Source: Vanessa cardui
Taxonomy: Eukaryota > Arthropoda > Insecta > Lepidoptera > Nymphalidae
Length of the DNA stretch: 64,000 nucleotides
Direction: 5' to 3'
NCBI RefSeq assembly: GCF_905220365.1
Contig: NC_061141.1
Location: forward strand, 3,603,501-3,667,500
Shown: positions 54,836 through 64,000 of the stretch, one piece after another
Numbering within the stretch: position 1 is the first letter of the stretch
How the letters are laid out: every line of letters starts with the position of its first letter
Translations under genes and position numbers: made by a program
The notes under the pieces: generated by a model
Told to the model about the DNA's origin: nothing
What the model saw: only the letters and a program-made list of their open reading frames with translations
Databases searched by the model: none

Positions 54836-55342
54836 TTAATAATAGCCTCTAAATGCTTCTACTTAACGTTTAGTTAAACTAATATAATCCCTTATTAGTC
54901 GCGCTGGGCTATCTATAAGTTTCCTAGGTCACAGGTCGTCATATCCTATGAAGGATTTAAGCGCACGCAATGCTAATAAACTATAAAGCAGCTATATATT
55001 AGAGATTTCAAAGCGACATACCTACTTCCTTGCGTGGTAGCGTATAATATTATGAAGATATTCGATACAATACATGCACAGTTTAATTTTATAATTGTTT
55101 TTGTTCTATACACACTTATAGTTGGATCAAAATCTTTATTCTATGTATTAGTCGAAATTGTTTATCTCGGATTTCAGAAGAACCGGCTTTGTCTGTTTTT
55201 TTTTTTGCGTCGTAAATTTATCTATTGGAAATATAATGCAATTGCAAATTTTGTAATAGCCTTTAGCCTACAAACGATCCTAAATTGAATATTTTTGAAC
55301 GTTTTCTTAAATTCTGTTGTTACAGTGAGTTACAGTTTACAG
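54836..55342. other. AT-rich DNA, nothing recognised
   Basis: The 84-codon ORF at 55034-55288 is hydrophobic but resembles no family. No supported gene. Confidence 0.45.
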
Positions 55343-55345
55343 TTA

Positions 55346-55472
55346 CACCGCTGAGCACGAGATGAATTATAAAGACAAATTAAGCACATGAATCAGCGGT
55401 GCTTGCCTGGGTTTGAACTCGCAACCATCGGTTAAGATGCACGTGTTCTAGCCACTGGGCCATCTCGACTCG
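55346..55472 (-). mobile_element. SINE-A 5' half, head-to-head with the next copy
   Basis: CACCGCTGAGCACGAGATGA, GCACATGAATCAGCGGTGCT, TGGGTTTGAACTCGCAACCA, TAGCCACTGGGCCATCTCGA on plus. The 3' half is missing. Confidence 0.82.
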
Positions 55473-55656
55473 TGGTTGGAATGCAGGCATCAAAACTGAT
55501 GACTGCGAATTCTAATCTAATTATCACGACTGAAGGAAAACTTCGCGAGAAAACATTCATGTGTCTAATTGCCATCACATGTGTATGTGATACCAGACTT
55601 ACTCTCAAAGGGAACTAAGGAATTGATCCCAATAATGAGACATTTATAGACTGTCC
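55473..55656 (+). mobile_element. SINE-A, very decayed
   Basis: GTGGTTGGAATGCAGGCATC, ACTGATGACTGCGAATTC, GACTGAAGGAAAACTTCGCG, ACATTCATGTGTCTAATTGC, CAATAATGAGACATTTATAG follow the SINE-A order. It lies directly against the oppositely oriented copy. Confidence 0.62.
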
Positions 55657-56419
55657 GTTCATCAATACTTTTTTGAATTAGTAATAATATGTCTCGTTTT
55701 TATGTTTGCATGATATATGTTCACTACCTAATTAACAAATTTTCCCGCAAATAAAGTAATAAGTATTATAACTGTGTGGTCAAAATATAATTCATAATTG
55801 TTTAAGAATGGATTTATGAAAAAATAATTTACTCTCAGATCCATATAATCGCTGAATCTTCAAGTTCTTATTTTATTTTTAAAATCACTTACTTTTTGTT
55901 TTGTGATAAATTGATAATCGCGCTGTTTTTGTTGACCACAGAATGAATAAATCGTTCAACAATTTTCCGGTACAGAGTATAAAAGAGAATCCATCACTGG
56001 CATTTTTTACTTAGTAAAGGTATATAAAACGACTTGCATTAAAACTAACTATGTAAAAACCTAACTCAGACTATGTTAGTATAAGGCAACACGACTCTAG
56101 AGTTATTATCAAGCCTTAAGTGGGTAAAGACGCAATCGTAGTTGCGCACACTAGCGACAAAATTATCTTAAGACACTTTGGAATATAAGGGTAACTGACC
56201 TTGGAAAAATATATCCAAAATAGATTTCGGTGTCCATTCTTACATTACATTACTTGGACCTTCCTTTCAATTATACACTGGTCTGACTGTGAAGACTGCT
56301 TGCCAGATCAAGCATCAGGTGTTAATCAATGAATACATACTAACAAAAAGTACATTTTGACAAATTATGTATGTAGTATTATTTTTACAGTACAGATATG
56401 TCACGAGATATATAGATAG
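55657..56419. other. AT-rich DNA, nothing recognised
   Basis: No supported feature. Confidence 0.45.
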
Positions 56420-56520
56420 AGGAGTAAATGGACCACTGACCACAAATGGTGCCGTTTGGATTTATAATCATTTCATCGACGGTGTGCCACCAACCTTGGG
56501 AATTAAGATGTTATATTTCA
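56420..56520 (-). repeat. Repeat-B, short decayed fragment
   Basis: ATGGACCACTGACCACAAAT (weak), then TTTCATCGACGGTGTGCCAC, CAACCTTGGGAATTAAGATG. Distal part absent. Confidence 0.6.
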
Positions 56521-57084
56521 ATTCAAATAAAGTCACCGGTTGTAGAGTCATTACAAACCAATGAAAAATTCGTAATAATAATTTACTAACATACTTTAAA
56601 TTAGGGCTTAGTGGATTAATGGCTTCTTCTAAAAGCTCTATTCTACTGAATCTAGAAGAGACCCGGTTCAACTATTTTTTATGCACACAAATTGTGCACA
56701 AGACTTAGAGGTGTGATATTGATAATTGCTGTGATAGATAAAAATATTCCGGAGAAAACCATTACATACATAGTATGTTTTAAAGAACATATTCATAATG
56801 ACATTTAAGAATTCTACGCTTCAACAGTCATCGTTAGTTTTGTGTTGCAACCCGATTGAATCACTAAAAATCTTTTTAAAACAGAGCTAAGAACAGTAAT
56901 ATAATTATGTATTCCTCAGCAGAGGGCTTATCGAAACTTACAATCGTAACTCAGTGACCAAAATATTTAACGTATATTACAAAGCCTATATTGTCTAGAA
57001 CTGTTTTGTACTACCTACATCACAAATAATTGAGACTTATATTAAAAGTAAACCACTAATTCATACGAATTCGTCTCAAGACAG
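56521..57084. other. AT-rich DNA, nothing recognised
   Basis: No supported feature. Confidence 0.45.
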
Positions 57085-57200
57085 TCTTGTCGCAAACATG
57101 CAAACTCATTACGAAAAGACGCAACCGTAAAGAACAGCTTCGATTCCCGGGTCGGGTGAGCAATGGCTTTACGGCCGAGCGGTATGTTTTCCCTCATTAC
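57085..57200. other. Possible SINE head with box B
   Basis: AACAGCTTCGATTCCCGGGT, CGGGTGAGCAATGGC resembles a box B and post-box-B region. Opposing ORFs of 64-72 codons cross it; neither has a domain I recognise. Confidence 0.3.
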
Positions 57201-57524
57201 GTATTCCGAACGTATTTTCTTGACTCGCGCAACTTGAAAAGTAGTAATGAGATTACACACGTAAGTTTTACTATGTGCTAATATTTATACCAGCCACTGG
57301 GTGTTATTTTATTTAGTTTCCCTTTGGAGAAAAAAGTTTTTATGTTCATTCTTTTTTTTGGTTCCAACTTAACTTTGACTTTAATATATTATCTTTATAA
57401 GACAATGTATTTTTTCAATACAATATATGTATGCAGGATGATGTGGAAAATTATGGGATAGTGTGTTTATAAGTGTGTTGTATGTGTTCTTTAATAAAAA
57501 AAGAATAACTAAGACTCACACATC

Positions 57525-57610
57525 ACATCACATCATCAGCCCGTTTTTGTCCACTGCTGGACATAGGCCTCTCCAAGTGCACGCCACTATGATCTTTCTC
57601 CGGCTACTAA
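57525..57610 (-). mobile_element. L2: 3' end of an RTE-like LINE
   Basis: ACATCACATCATCAGCCCGT, TTTTGTCCACTGCTGGACAT, AGGCCTCTCCAAGTGCACGC on plus. On minus this is GCACTTGGAGAGGCCTATG, TCCAGCAGTGGACAAAAACG, GGCTGATGATG, the typical coding end and tail of lepidopteran RTE-type LINEs. Confidence 0.75.
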
Positions 57611-57914
57611 GACTCACAGTAGTTGATAAAGTCGACATAACATTTGCCCTTGTAAATAACTAAAACATTAGCATTATATTTGAATGTATTTTTGAGAAAA
57701 TATAATGGTATTCTAGAACCTCTCTTCCCGTAACAAACTTCCATCATTTTTCGCAATTTACCCCTATAGATTGCAAAAGTTGTTACTGATCAAAAATTAT
57801 AATAGCTAATACTGCGGCTTTACCGGATTGATATATGCATACAAACTGTCACGACCCATTTTACACCTTCGATTATTAACTAATAAGAAAAAGGAGACGA
57901 TGTCCTTCCGCGGA
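57611..57914. other. AT-rich DNA, nothing recognised
   Basis: No supported feature. Confidence 0.4.
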
Positions 57915-57995
57915 ACTGAAACTATCTCCATATAAAATTTCATCTAAAACGGTTCAGCAGTTTAACGTGTAGAGATAAAAGACAGAGTTCCTAAT
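57915..57995 (-). mobile_element. Element F-like fragment
   Basis: AACTATCTCCATATAAAATT, TCATCTAAAACGGTTCAGCA, GTTTAACGTGTAGAGATAAA, AGACAGAG. The order is as on the minus strand of element F. Confidence 0.5.
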
Positions 57996-59164
57996 TTAAA
58001 AAGTCACAAAATCACAATCACAGATCATAAATTAATCGATATAATTACTAAGAGATTCAAAAGTTCTATAATAATTATAATAAATGTTCAGCACAATTTC
58101 GTAATTATACATTTGTACAAAGCAATGTTCATTACAAGAACCAATGCGATTGCTGTAGTTGTATATATAAACTCACTCAGACAACACTTTCCCATATATA
58201 ATATACATTCGTTTCAGATGGAATATAAACAGTGGAGGAATATTGAAAAGTAATTAAGTAACAATCTTAAAGAAATATAATAAATTATAATACTATATTG
58301 AATTACGTAATGTAGTGTTGTCGCTACTTCTGTGTAATATCATTAGCCCGAATATTATCTGGAAGAGATCGCTATTGATTCGATATTATGACAACCTTTA
58401 TTCTTTATTTCCTTTTTTTTCTTTCTTTACACATGTATTGATAAAGACTCGTTTTTAATTGATCAAACAGGGTTATACGACTAAATTTGAAAGTATTTCT
58501 GTTTCATAAGACAGTTACTTGTCCGTATGCACCTAATTATCCGTCCACGTATTACCTTAAAAGGAGAATATTACAATTTGTAATACAATGCGCCCGCGCA
58601 CGCTCGGGAACACGCGGCAAAAACTAGGCTCGCCCGAAATGGTACATCGTCACCAGTTGACTCTTAAGAATAAATTGTTAAGAGATTCTGTATAAATGAA
58701 ATGGTCCCGTACCATATAGAAATCGAGTGTCTTAGACGAAATAAAATTATTTATACTTTTGTTAGATACCTGCTTTATTTGTCTTGACGGTAATTTTCTT
58801 TTTATTCCAGGTGCTAATTATAGGACTTATGTGTGAAGTTTGAATCGCGAATTGTTTCTCAAATATTAATTTCCACCAAATAAATTAAAAAGTTAAGTTA
58901 AACAGTGGGTAAACTTATAAGGACTTTCTGGATTTTGATAATCTTTCATAAAGCACTTAAAATTTAAAGTTAAAAAATCTTTACTGTAGGTACTCTTGTA
59001 TGTTGATTGTCAAGGTAAAAAAATAACCTTCGGTTCAGACAGTACCCCTCAGACGTGAGAAGAAGCTGCGGAAGAAACTCAGAAGGACATTAAATATCTC
59101 CGTGTCGGTTTCGGTGACTCCGCAGAATCCTTACGATTGGTTAAGACTAATGTAATTGACGCGT
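57996..59164. other. AT-rich DNA with a GC-rich patch
   Basis: 58590-58640 contains CGCCCGCGCACGCTCGGGAA, CACGCGGC, unusual for this window and unassigned. No gene. Confidence 0.45.
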
Positions 59165-59350
59165 CTTCGCTCGCGATTAGGGAGTTGGTTGTGACGTATT
59201 AGGCAAAAAAGTAGCCTATGTCTTTCGTTGGAGTTCAAGTTTGCTTCATAACAATTAACAAATTTCATCAAATTCGTTTCATTATTTTGGTAGAAAAAGA
59301 GCGACAGACTGACAGACAGAGTTACTTTCACATTTAAAATTTTAAGAATA
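59165..59350 (-). mobile_element. Element F, nearly complete
   Basis: GCTCGCGATTAGGGAGTTGG, TTGTGACGTATTAGGC, AAAAAGTAGCCTATGTCTTT, TTGCTTCATAACAATTAACA (small insert), AAATTTCATCAAATTCGTTT, GAGCGACAGACTGACAGACA, GAGTTACTTTCACATTT. The overlapping 94-codon minus ORF is repeat-derived. Confidence 0.76.
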
Positions 59351-60041
59351 GATAATGTCAAATTAACGTGATATAAATAATGTTTTTTTTTTATATAATT
59401 ATATGTTTGTAACACCTCTTGTTTTAAAGCTTAATATGTAACATTGTAATATGAAATACTTATAAATTATTAAATAAATTCTACTTAACAGATTATAAAT
59501 TAGCAAGAATTGAATCTCAAATCGTTCGATATTTAAAAATATATTTATACTCAGATTCGATAAACATTTGTCATGTTAACAAAACGTCAAATAAACCTAC
59601 GATGAAGGCGAAACGACCAATTAGGCAAATAACAATGCATTCCAAATTTAATTTAACGAATAGTGAAAGGTTTCGAGGACCAATCGAATGGAAGTATTTA
59701 GGTTCATCTAGGTCGTTATCCAGTACGAATACATTATGTAATAGCGTACCTCGTCACTCCGATTGTTATGTTTTATTACCGCTTAGAGTATTTGCTGGAT
59801 GCAAGATCTGAGACGAGTTTTAACCGATTGCAATGAAACATTTATATCTTTCGTAAGAGGACATTACTTATATGATTATAAGTGGACAGTTTTATCCGTG
59901 CAATTAGAGGTTTTATTTATACAATATCTTTTAACAGGTTATGATGGTAAGTTAAATGTGTAATGTAATTATTTATATAAAGAAAGAAAGATGGATGGGT
60001 AGGAGGTATCTTCCCAAAAAGTTCCCAAAGTCAGATTCGAT
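59351..60041. other. Unassigned DNA with a short open frame
   Basis: The 69-codon ORF at 59602-59811 (plus) lies in a GC-richer stretch. Its peptide resembles nothing I know and has no methionine in a supported context. No gene is called. Confidence 0.4.
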
Positions 60042-60332
60042 TTTTTTTTATATAATTGTGCTATAGATTGGCGGACAACCAAATAAAAGCTACCTGATGG
60101 TAAGTGGTTACCACCGCCCATATATAATGGTACAGTAACAATTATTAATCTTTCCTTATATTGCTAGTACACCACCAACCTTGGTAACTAAGATGTTATG
60201 TACCTTGTGCCTGAATTTACACTGGCTCACTCACCTTTAAGACTGACTATTGCTGTTTGGCGGTAGAATATCTGACGCAGATACCGCAGTTACCTACCCA
60301 GAAGGGCTTGCACAGAGCCCTACCAATAAGTA
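60042..60332 (-). repeat. Repeat-B, full length, moderately diverged
   Basis: T-run, ATAGATTGGCGGACAACCAA, CTACCTGATGGTAAGTGGTT, ACCACCAACCTTGGTAACTA, GCTGTTTGGCGGTAGAATAT, GGGCTTGCACAGAGCCCTAC. Both ends are present. Confidence 0.87.
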
Positions 60333-60894
60333 AAAACGTTATGATTTTTATGCCTTCACAATCGTCAGTATATATGAAAAACGATAAAAGAATAATTGAG
60401 CCATGCTGTACACCCCCCAATCCACAGTGGAATAGCGTGGTGGAATACATTACAATTTTTTCAACTCCATAACTACATAAGTATAATAATAATATTATTA
60501 TACATAATAATTATTATTTAATATTAAAATGCTACAAAATCAAAAGCATGAATGCAATTTTCAGTCTTAATTACTTGATATAAAGTAAGTTTACGATTGA
60601 AATAATTTTAATTCCTAATACTAAACGAAATGTTACTCAATGGTATTACAGAATAACTACAAGTACGTAACAGAAAACATACCAGCTAGGATAAGCGTCT
60701 CGATTTATCAGACAGAGAGAAAAATACCAATGGCTGATTAGCGGTATAGTTAATTGAATACTATGCCGATATAGGTTCGAGGCTTACTCAATGGGCTGTC
60801 TTTAATAGTATATAGTTATATATAGTATATATACAGTTTGCAGCACCTTTACTCGAAGGGGGTGTTGGGTACTTAATACCTTTTTAGTACACAA
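60333..60894. other. AT-rich DNA, nothing recognised
   Basis: CACAGTGGAATAGCGTGGTGGAATAC near 60423 resembles a SINE-A body fragment. Nothing else is supported. Confidence 0.4.
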
Positions 60895-60903
60895 TACTTT
60901 TCG

Positions 60904-61214
60904 TTTCGGAGCTGAGATGGCCCAGTGGTTAGAACGTGTGCAACTTAACCGATGATTACGGGTTCAAACCCAGGCAAGCACCACTATATATGTGCTTAAT
61001 TTGTGTTTATAATTCATCTCGTGCTCGGCGGTGAAGGAAAACATCGTGAGAAAACCTGCATGTGTCTAATTTCATCGAAATTCTGCCACATGTGCATTTC
61101 ACCCATCCGCATTGGAAGAACGTGGTGGAATTTGTTCCAAAACCCTCTCCTTAATGGAAGAGGAGGCCTTATCTCAGCAGTGGGAAATGTACAGGCTGTT
61201 ACTTTACTTTTTAC
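60904..61214 (+). mobile_element. SINE-A, full length with 9 bp TSD
   Basis: Perfect box A TGGCCCAGTGG and box B GGTTCAAACCC, full body, GCAGTGGGAAATGTACAGGC, tail TTACTTTACTTTTTACT. The TSD TACTTTTCG is at 60895-60903 and 61215-61223. One of the best-preserved copies here. ORFs on both strands are shadows. Confidence 0.93.
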
Positions 61215-61470
61215 TACTTTTCGAGTATACGAATAAAGTATAAATAATAAAAGCAATCCATACAATACAATATAAAAATGAAGTGTTAATTATAGTGATC
61301 AGAATACATTATGGGTTTAAAAATGTTTATTTATTAATGAAAGTTGAAAATAATACTTAATTTATTTAAAAATCCATAAAAAAATGCATTTTTTTAATAG
61401 TTTGTCACGTGACACAAAACGTTCCTAATTGGCTGGGCTTAAGTTGAAGTCACTTGCTCGTAACCTTGCT

Positions 61471-61517
61471 TGCCTACTATATGTACCACAGATTAGCATA
61501 CAGGCAAGTGACGTCAC
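61471..61517. repeat. Element H, copy 2
   Basis: TGCCTACTATATGTACCACA, GATTAGCATACAGGCAAGTG, ACGTCAC matches 24266-24312 at 43 of 47 positions. It is preceded by a GC-richer stretch (61400-61470) with GTCACGTGAC near 61405, which may be part of the element. Confidence 0.65.
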
Positions 61518-61537
61518 GTGAGTAAGACAGTATTCAG

Positions 61538-61620
61538 TTCAGTTTTAAAGGTGAGTGTTCCAATGTTCGGCGTTAGAGGTGTAACGTCTTAGTTACCAAA
61601 GCTGGTGGCGTTACTTAGGC
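61538..61620 (+). repeat. Repeat-B, decayed middle
   Basis: CAGTTTTAAAGGTGAGTGTT, CCAATGTTCGGC, GAGGTGTAACGTCTTAGTTA, CCAAAGCTGGTGGCGTTA. Confidence 0.55.
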
Positions 61621-63191
61621 TACTTTTAGAATTATAAATAAAATTAACAGTTCAATTCAAACGCGCACCAAAGCGGACCTTGAAATATGATGACATCAAA
61701 TCTGAGAATAACAAAAGAATGAAAAATTGACAGTTTAAGAAATACCATTATTAATAATCATTCACCAATTAATAAATGGAATCCTCAGATGTATGCGAGT
61801 TCGCCTTGATATACGTAAAACCGCAAATTAATCGAGAGCGGATATGTTTGAAATTCTTCAATCTATGACGGAATGGTCGATATCATTAAATTAACATTTT
61901 TGATAAAGGCTCTATATCTATTTATGGACCATTGTGAATATTCTTAGAAACGATTCCGAAATACGAATCAAGTATTTTATAAACAGGAAAAAAGCTTATC
62001 AAGATATTGATAGGGATTCTAAATAATATTAAAATAATGTTTTTAAACATATATGTATATTACAGAAAAAAATGTACTGAGTGTATTTATCAAGTGTGTG
62101 ATCAGAAAAATGTGATTTTTTGTCTGTTCCTTTGTTAACGCTAATTTCGGAAAGGCTTTTTAATTTGAATGCTGTTTTCACTGGTGTATTATATTTAGCT
62201 TGGAGTAACATATAGCATATAAAAAATATACCTCAGTTTTAAAAATAAATACGTCAAATTATTCATTGCAAAAATCTCGTCAAGTTGATTTGATTCGCTG
62301 GCACCGGCTAGTTAGTTTCAATATACATATATAACTATATCATAATGTATATAGTTTTTTTTAATTGCATTCTGTTAAGTTTATAAAGTTTTAATTATAT
62401 ACACAAAATATACAATAATGTAAAGTACTTAAATGGACATACTAGTCCGTTATACAGTTATAGTCTTAGAAATAAAGTATTTTTTTTAATAAAGAGTATA
62501 TTAATTTAATTTAACAGAAGCTTAAGATTTCGTATAATGTATCATAAATAGATGTAATTTTTTTTAGAGTAATGCAACATATCCCTATAGTAAGTATAAA
62601 AAAAATAATACATGAAATCTCAATTTACCTGGGTTTAAACCTTTATAATAAACCTAATATTTAGTTAACATCAACACAGACTCTATATAAACTCATTTAC
62701 TAAAATATGAAATTTAAAATTACAGTAACTTATTCAATAATAAATTAAATAACTCGAGATCGCAATAAAATCAATCACGCCTAAAGTAATTTTTAAGCCA
62801 GCGCTAACACATCAATTTTCTTGTTTCATTTAAGCCTTATCTCGTCATAAAACTATATTTCATATAAATTCAACCTTTAAGAATTACACAGTCCGAAAGT
62901 TTGAAACAATAAAATTGCCTGTATTCATGACTCAGGGCATAAATCATTTTAAAATACAATTAAACAAAATTACATACGCGGTGGTTATAAAACGATTGTA
63001 ATTCATAAATGTGTTGATCGTAACCCAATTGTGGACTGACCACCCAGGCATTGGTTTATTTTCAAAAGTGACCATTTAATGTTCATATTATTTTGGTTTG
63101 TTCCTACTGTAAAGTTTACTATACTTATTAGTGTCCTTATACATACGCGTATAATATATTTATGGAATATTTTTAAAGTTTATCATTGACT
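61621..63191. other. AT-rich DNA, nothing recognised
   Basis: No supported gene, RNA or repeat. Confidence 0.5.
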
Positions 63192-63410
63192 TGGTAGGGT
63201 CTTGTGCTGTGGGTACCACCCCCTTATGTTGCTGCCAAGCCAAAATGATTGAGCCAGTGTAACTACAGGCTCAAAGCATAACATCTTAGTTGCCAAGGTT
63301 GGCGCATTGGCGAAGTAGGGGATGGGTTATATATCAGCGCTTATGTATATGGGCGGTGGTGACCACTTGACACCAGTGGCCTATTCGCCTACACATTATA
63401 TATTATATTA
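63192..63410 (+). repeat. Repeat-B, nearly complete, diverged
   Basis: TTGGTAGGGTCTTGTGCTGT, GAGCCAGTGTAACTACAGGC, TCTTAGTTGCCAAGGTTGGC, TATGGGCGGTGGTGACCACT. An A-run follows near 63410, as expected at its 3' end. Confidence 0.82.
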
Positions 63411-63617
63411 AAAAAAAGAAGATAATCAGTTATTTATATGTAAGTATATTATTACCTAGAGCACAAATATATAGGTATCTAAGATAATAATATTATATAT
63501 GTATAATATCTTGAGAGTTATATAAGTCATACGAGTTCTACGCGGCTTTACGCGGCGGTCAATTAAAGTATTATTTATGCTGAAACTTCTTTGAACTTAA
63601 AGCTTTATAAAAAATAA

Positions 63618-63712
63618 ATCACATTCGTTTCAGTGTTTTGGTTGCGAAAGAGATCAAGTGAGAAAATAAAACAGCTTTACTTTCGTTTTTATAATACTAG
63701 TATAGATTGTAA
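63618..63712 (-). mobile_element. Element F fragment
   Basis: CACATTCGTTTCAGTGTTTT, GGTTGCGAAAGAGATCAAGT, TTACTTTCGTTTTTATAATA, CTAGTATAGA. The complement is the start of family F (TACTAGTATTATAAAAACGA, AAGTAA). Confidence 0.6.
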
Positions 63713-64000
63713 ATCTCGAAATGTCCTATATAGAGATCCTATTAAAAAATGTATGCGATCTCTAAAAAATTATAACTCTTTACTCAGTTTCATAATTCTC
63801 GAGACTTAATAATTCTGTAACTATTTGTGTGACTCCTGCGTGCTATCATTGCCTTCGCTATTGTCAGTAATTTAAAAGAAAACGTTATAAATAATACAAC
63901 TTCACACCTGTGACTTCTCGGGCGTGTTTACAAGTACAAAGCACCCTATGTGCTATTCCAGACTATATATAATTAAGTCTATGCCAGATTTCTTTCCAAT
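63713..64000. other. AT-rich DNA to window end
   Basis: No supported feature. Confidence 0.45.

Noticed and set aside
59602..59811. 69-codon ORF in GC-richer DNA
   Set aside because: Unrecognised peptide, short, no supporting signals. It could be part of an unlisted exon but cannot be supported.
60247..60472. Opposing ORFs of 67 and 71 codons
   Set aside because: Both overlap the Repeat-B copy at 60042-60332 and its flank and show no conserved domain.
1..64000. CRISPR array, operon or bacterial mobile system
   Set aside because: There are no regularly spaced short repeats, no ribosome-binding or operon structure, and repeats are eukaryotic retroposons. The window is insect nuclear DNA.

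Overview
The window looks like lepidopteran nuclear DNA, most probably from a butterfly. It is AT-rich, has no long open reading frame, and is full of small dispersed repeats of types known from Lepidoptera. I found no convincing protein-coding gene, no standalone tRNA or rRNA gene and no CRISPR array. The best reading is a gene desert or the inside of a very large intron, built mainly by retrotransposition.

Repeat families are named locally. SINE-A is a tRNA-derived SINE of about 300 bp with box A TGGCCCAGTGG and box B GGTTCAAACCC. It resembles the Metulj-type SINEs of nymphalid butterflies, but that name is from memory. There are about 20 copies plus fragments, several with perfect 8-12 bp target-site duplications (TSDs). 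Repeat-B is a retroposon of about 290 bp with an A-rich tail and about 20 copies. Its strand is given so that the A-rich side is 3'. SINE-C is a second tRNA-derived SINE with box A TGGTCGAGTGG and box B GGTTCGATTCC (4 copies). SINE-M is a third (2 clear copies). LINE-D is a non-LTR 3' end with a TTTGAT-repeat tail (7 copies). E, F, G, I and J are short tails of RTE-like or otherwise unassigned non-LTR elements, several carrying GTCTGTCTGTCTG-like tracts. K and L are 3' ends of LINE reverse-transcriptase ORFs with recognisable C-terminal peptides. H is a 47 bp element carrying GTGACGTCAC (2 copies).

Layout. 1-8.4 kb: mostly unique AT-rich DNA with two K ends, LINE-D, a tandem pair of SINE-A copies near 5.3-5.8 kb, and an 81-codon open frame at 7.25-7.49 kb beside a TATCGATA cluster. 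8.4-18 kb: dense in SINE-A and Repeat-B, with clear nested insertions. 18-30 kb: sparser, with E, SINE-C, L and H, a tandem duplication near 25.5 kb and a perfect 13 bp inverted repeat near 23.5 kb. 30-44 kb: many SINE-A copies, LINE-D tails, a MITE-like inverted repeat near 31.2 kb and a possible decayed LTR-like segment at 38.2-39.0 kb. 44-64 kb: Repeat-B copies, a LINE-D insertion inside SINE-C, two sites resembling NRF1/EWG and RFX motifs, and several GC-richer islands that no repeat family here explains.

The clearest biology is the insertion history. SINE-A and an F element have each jumped into older Repeat-B copies, and LINE-D has split SINE-C between its two promoter boxes. The most testable functional leads are the GC-richer islands, the TATCGATA clusters and the short transmembrane-like open frame near 7.4 kb. 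Family assignments are recognition by eye, not database results.
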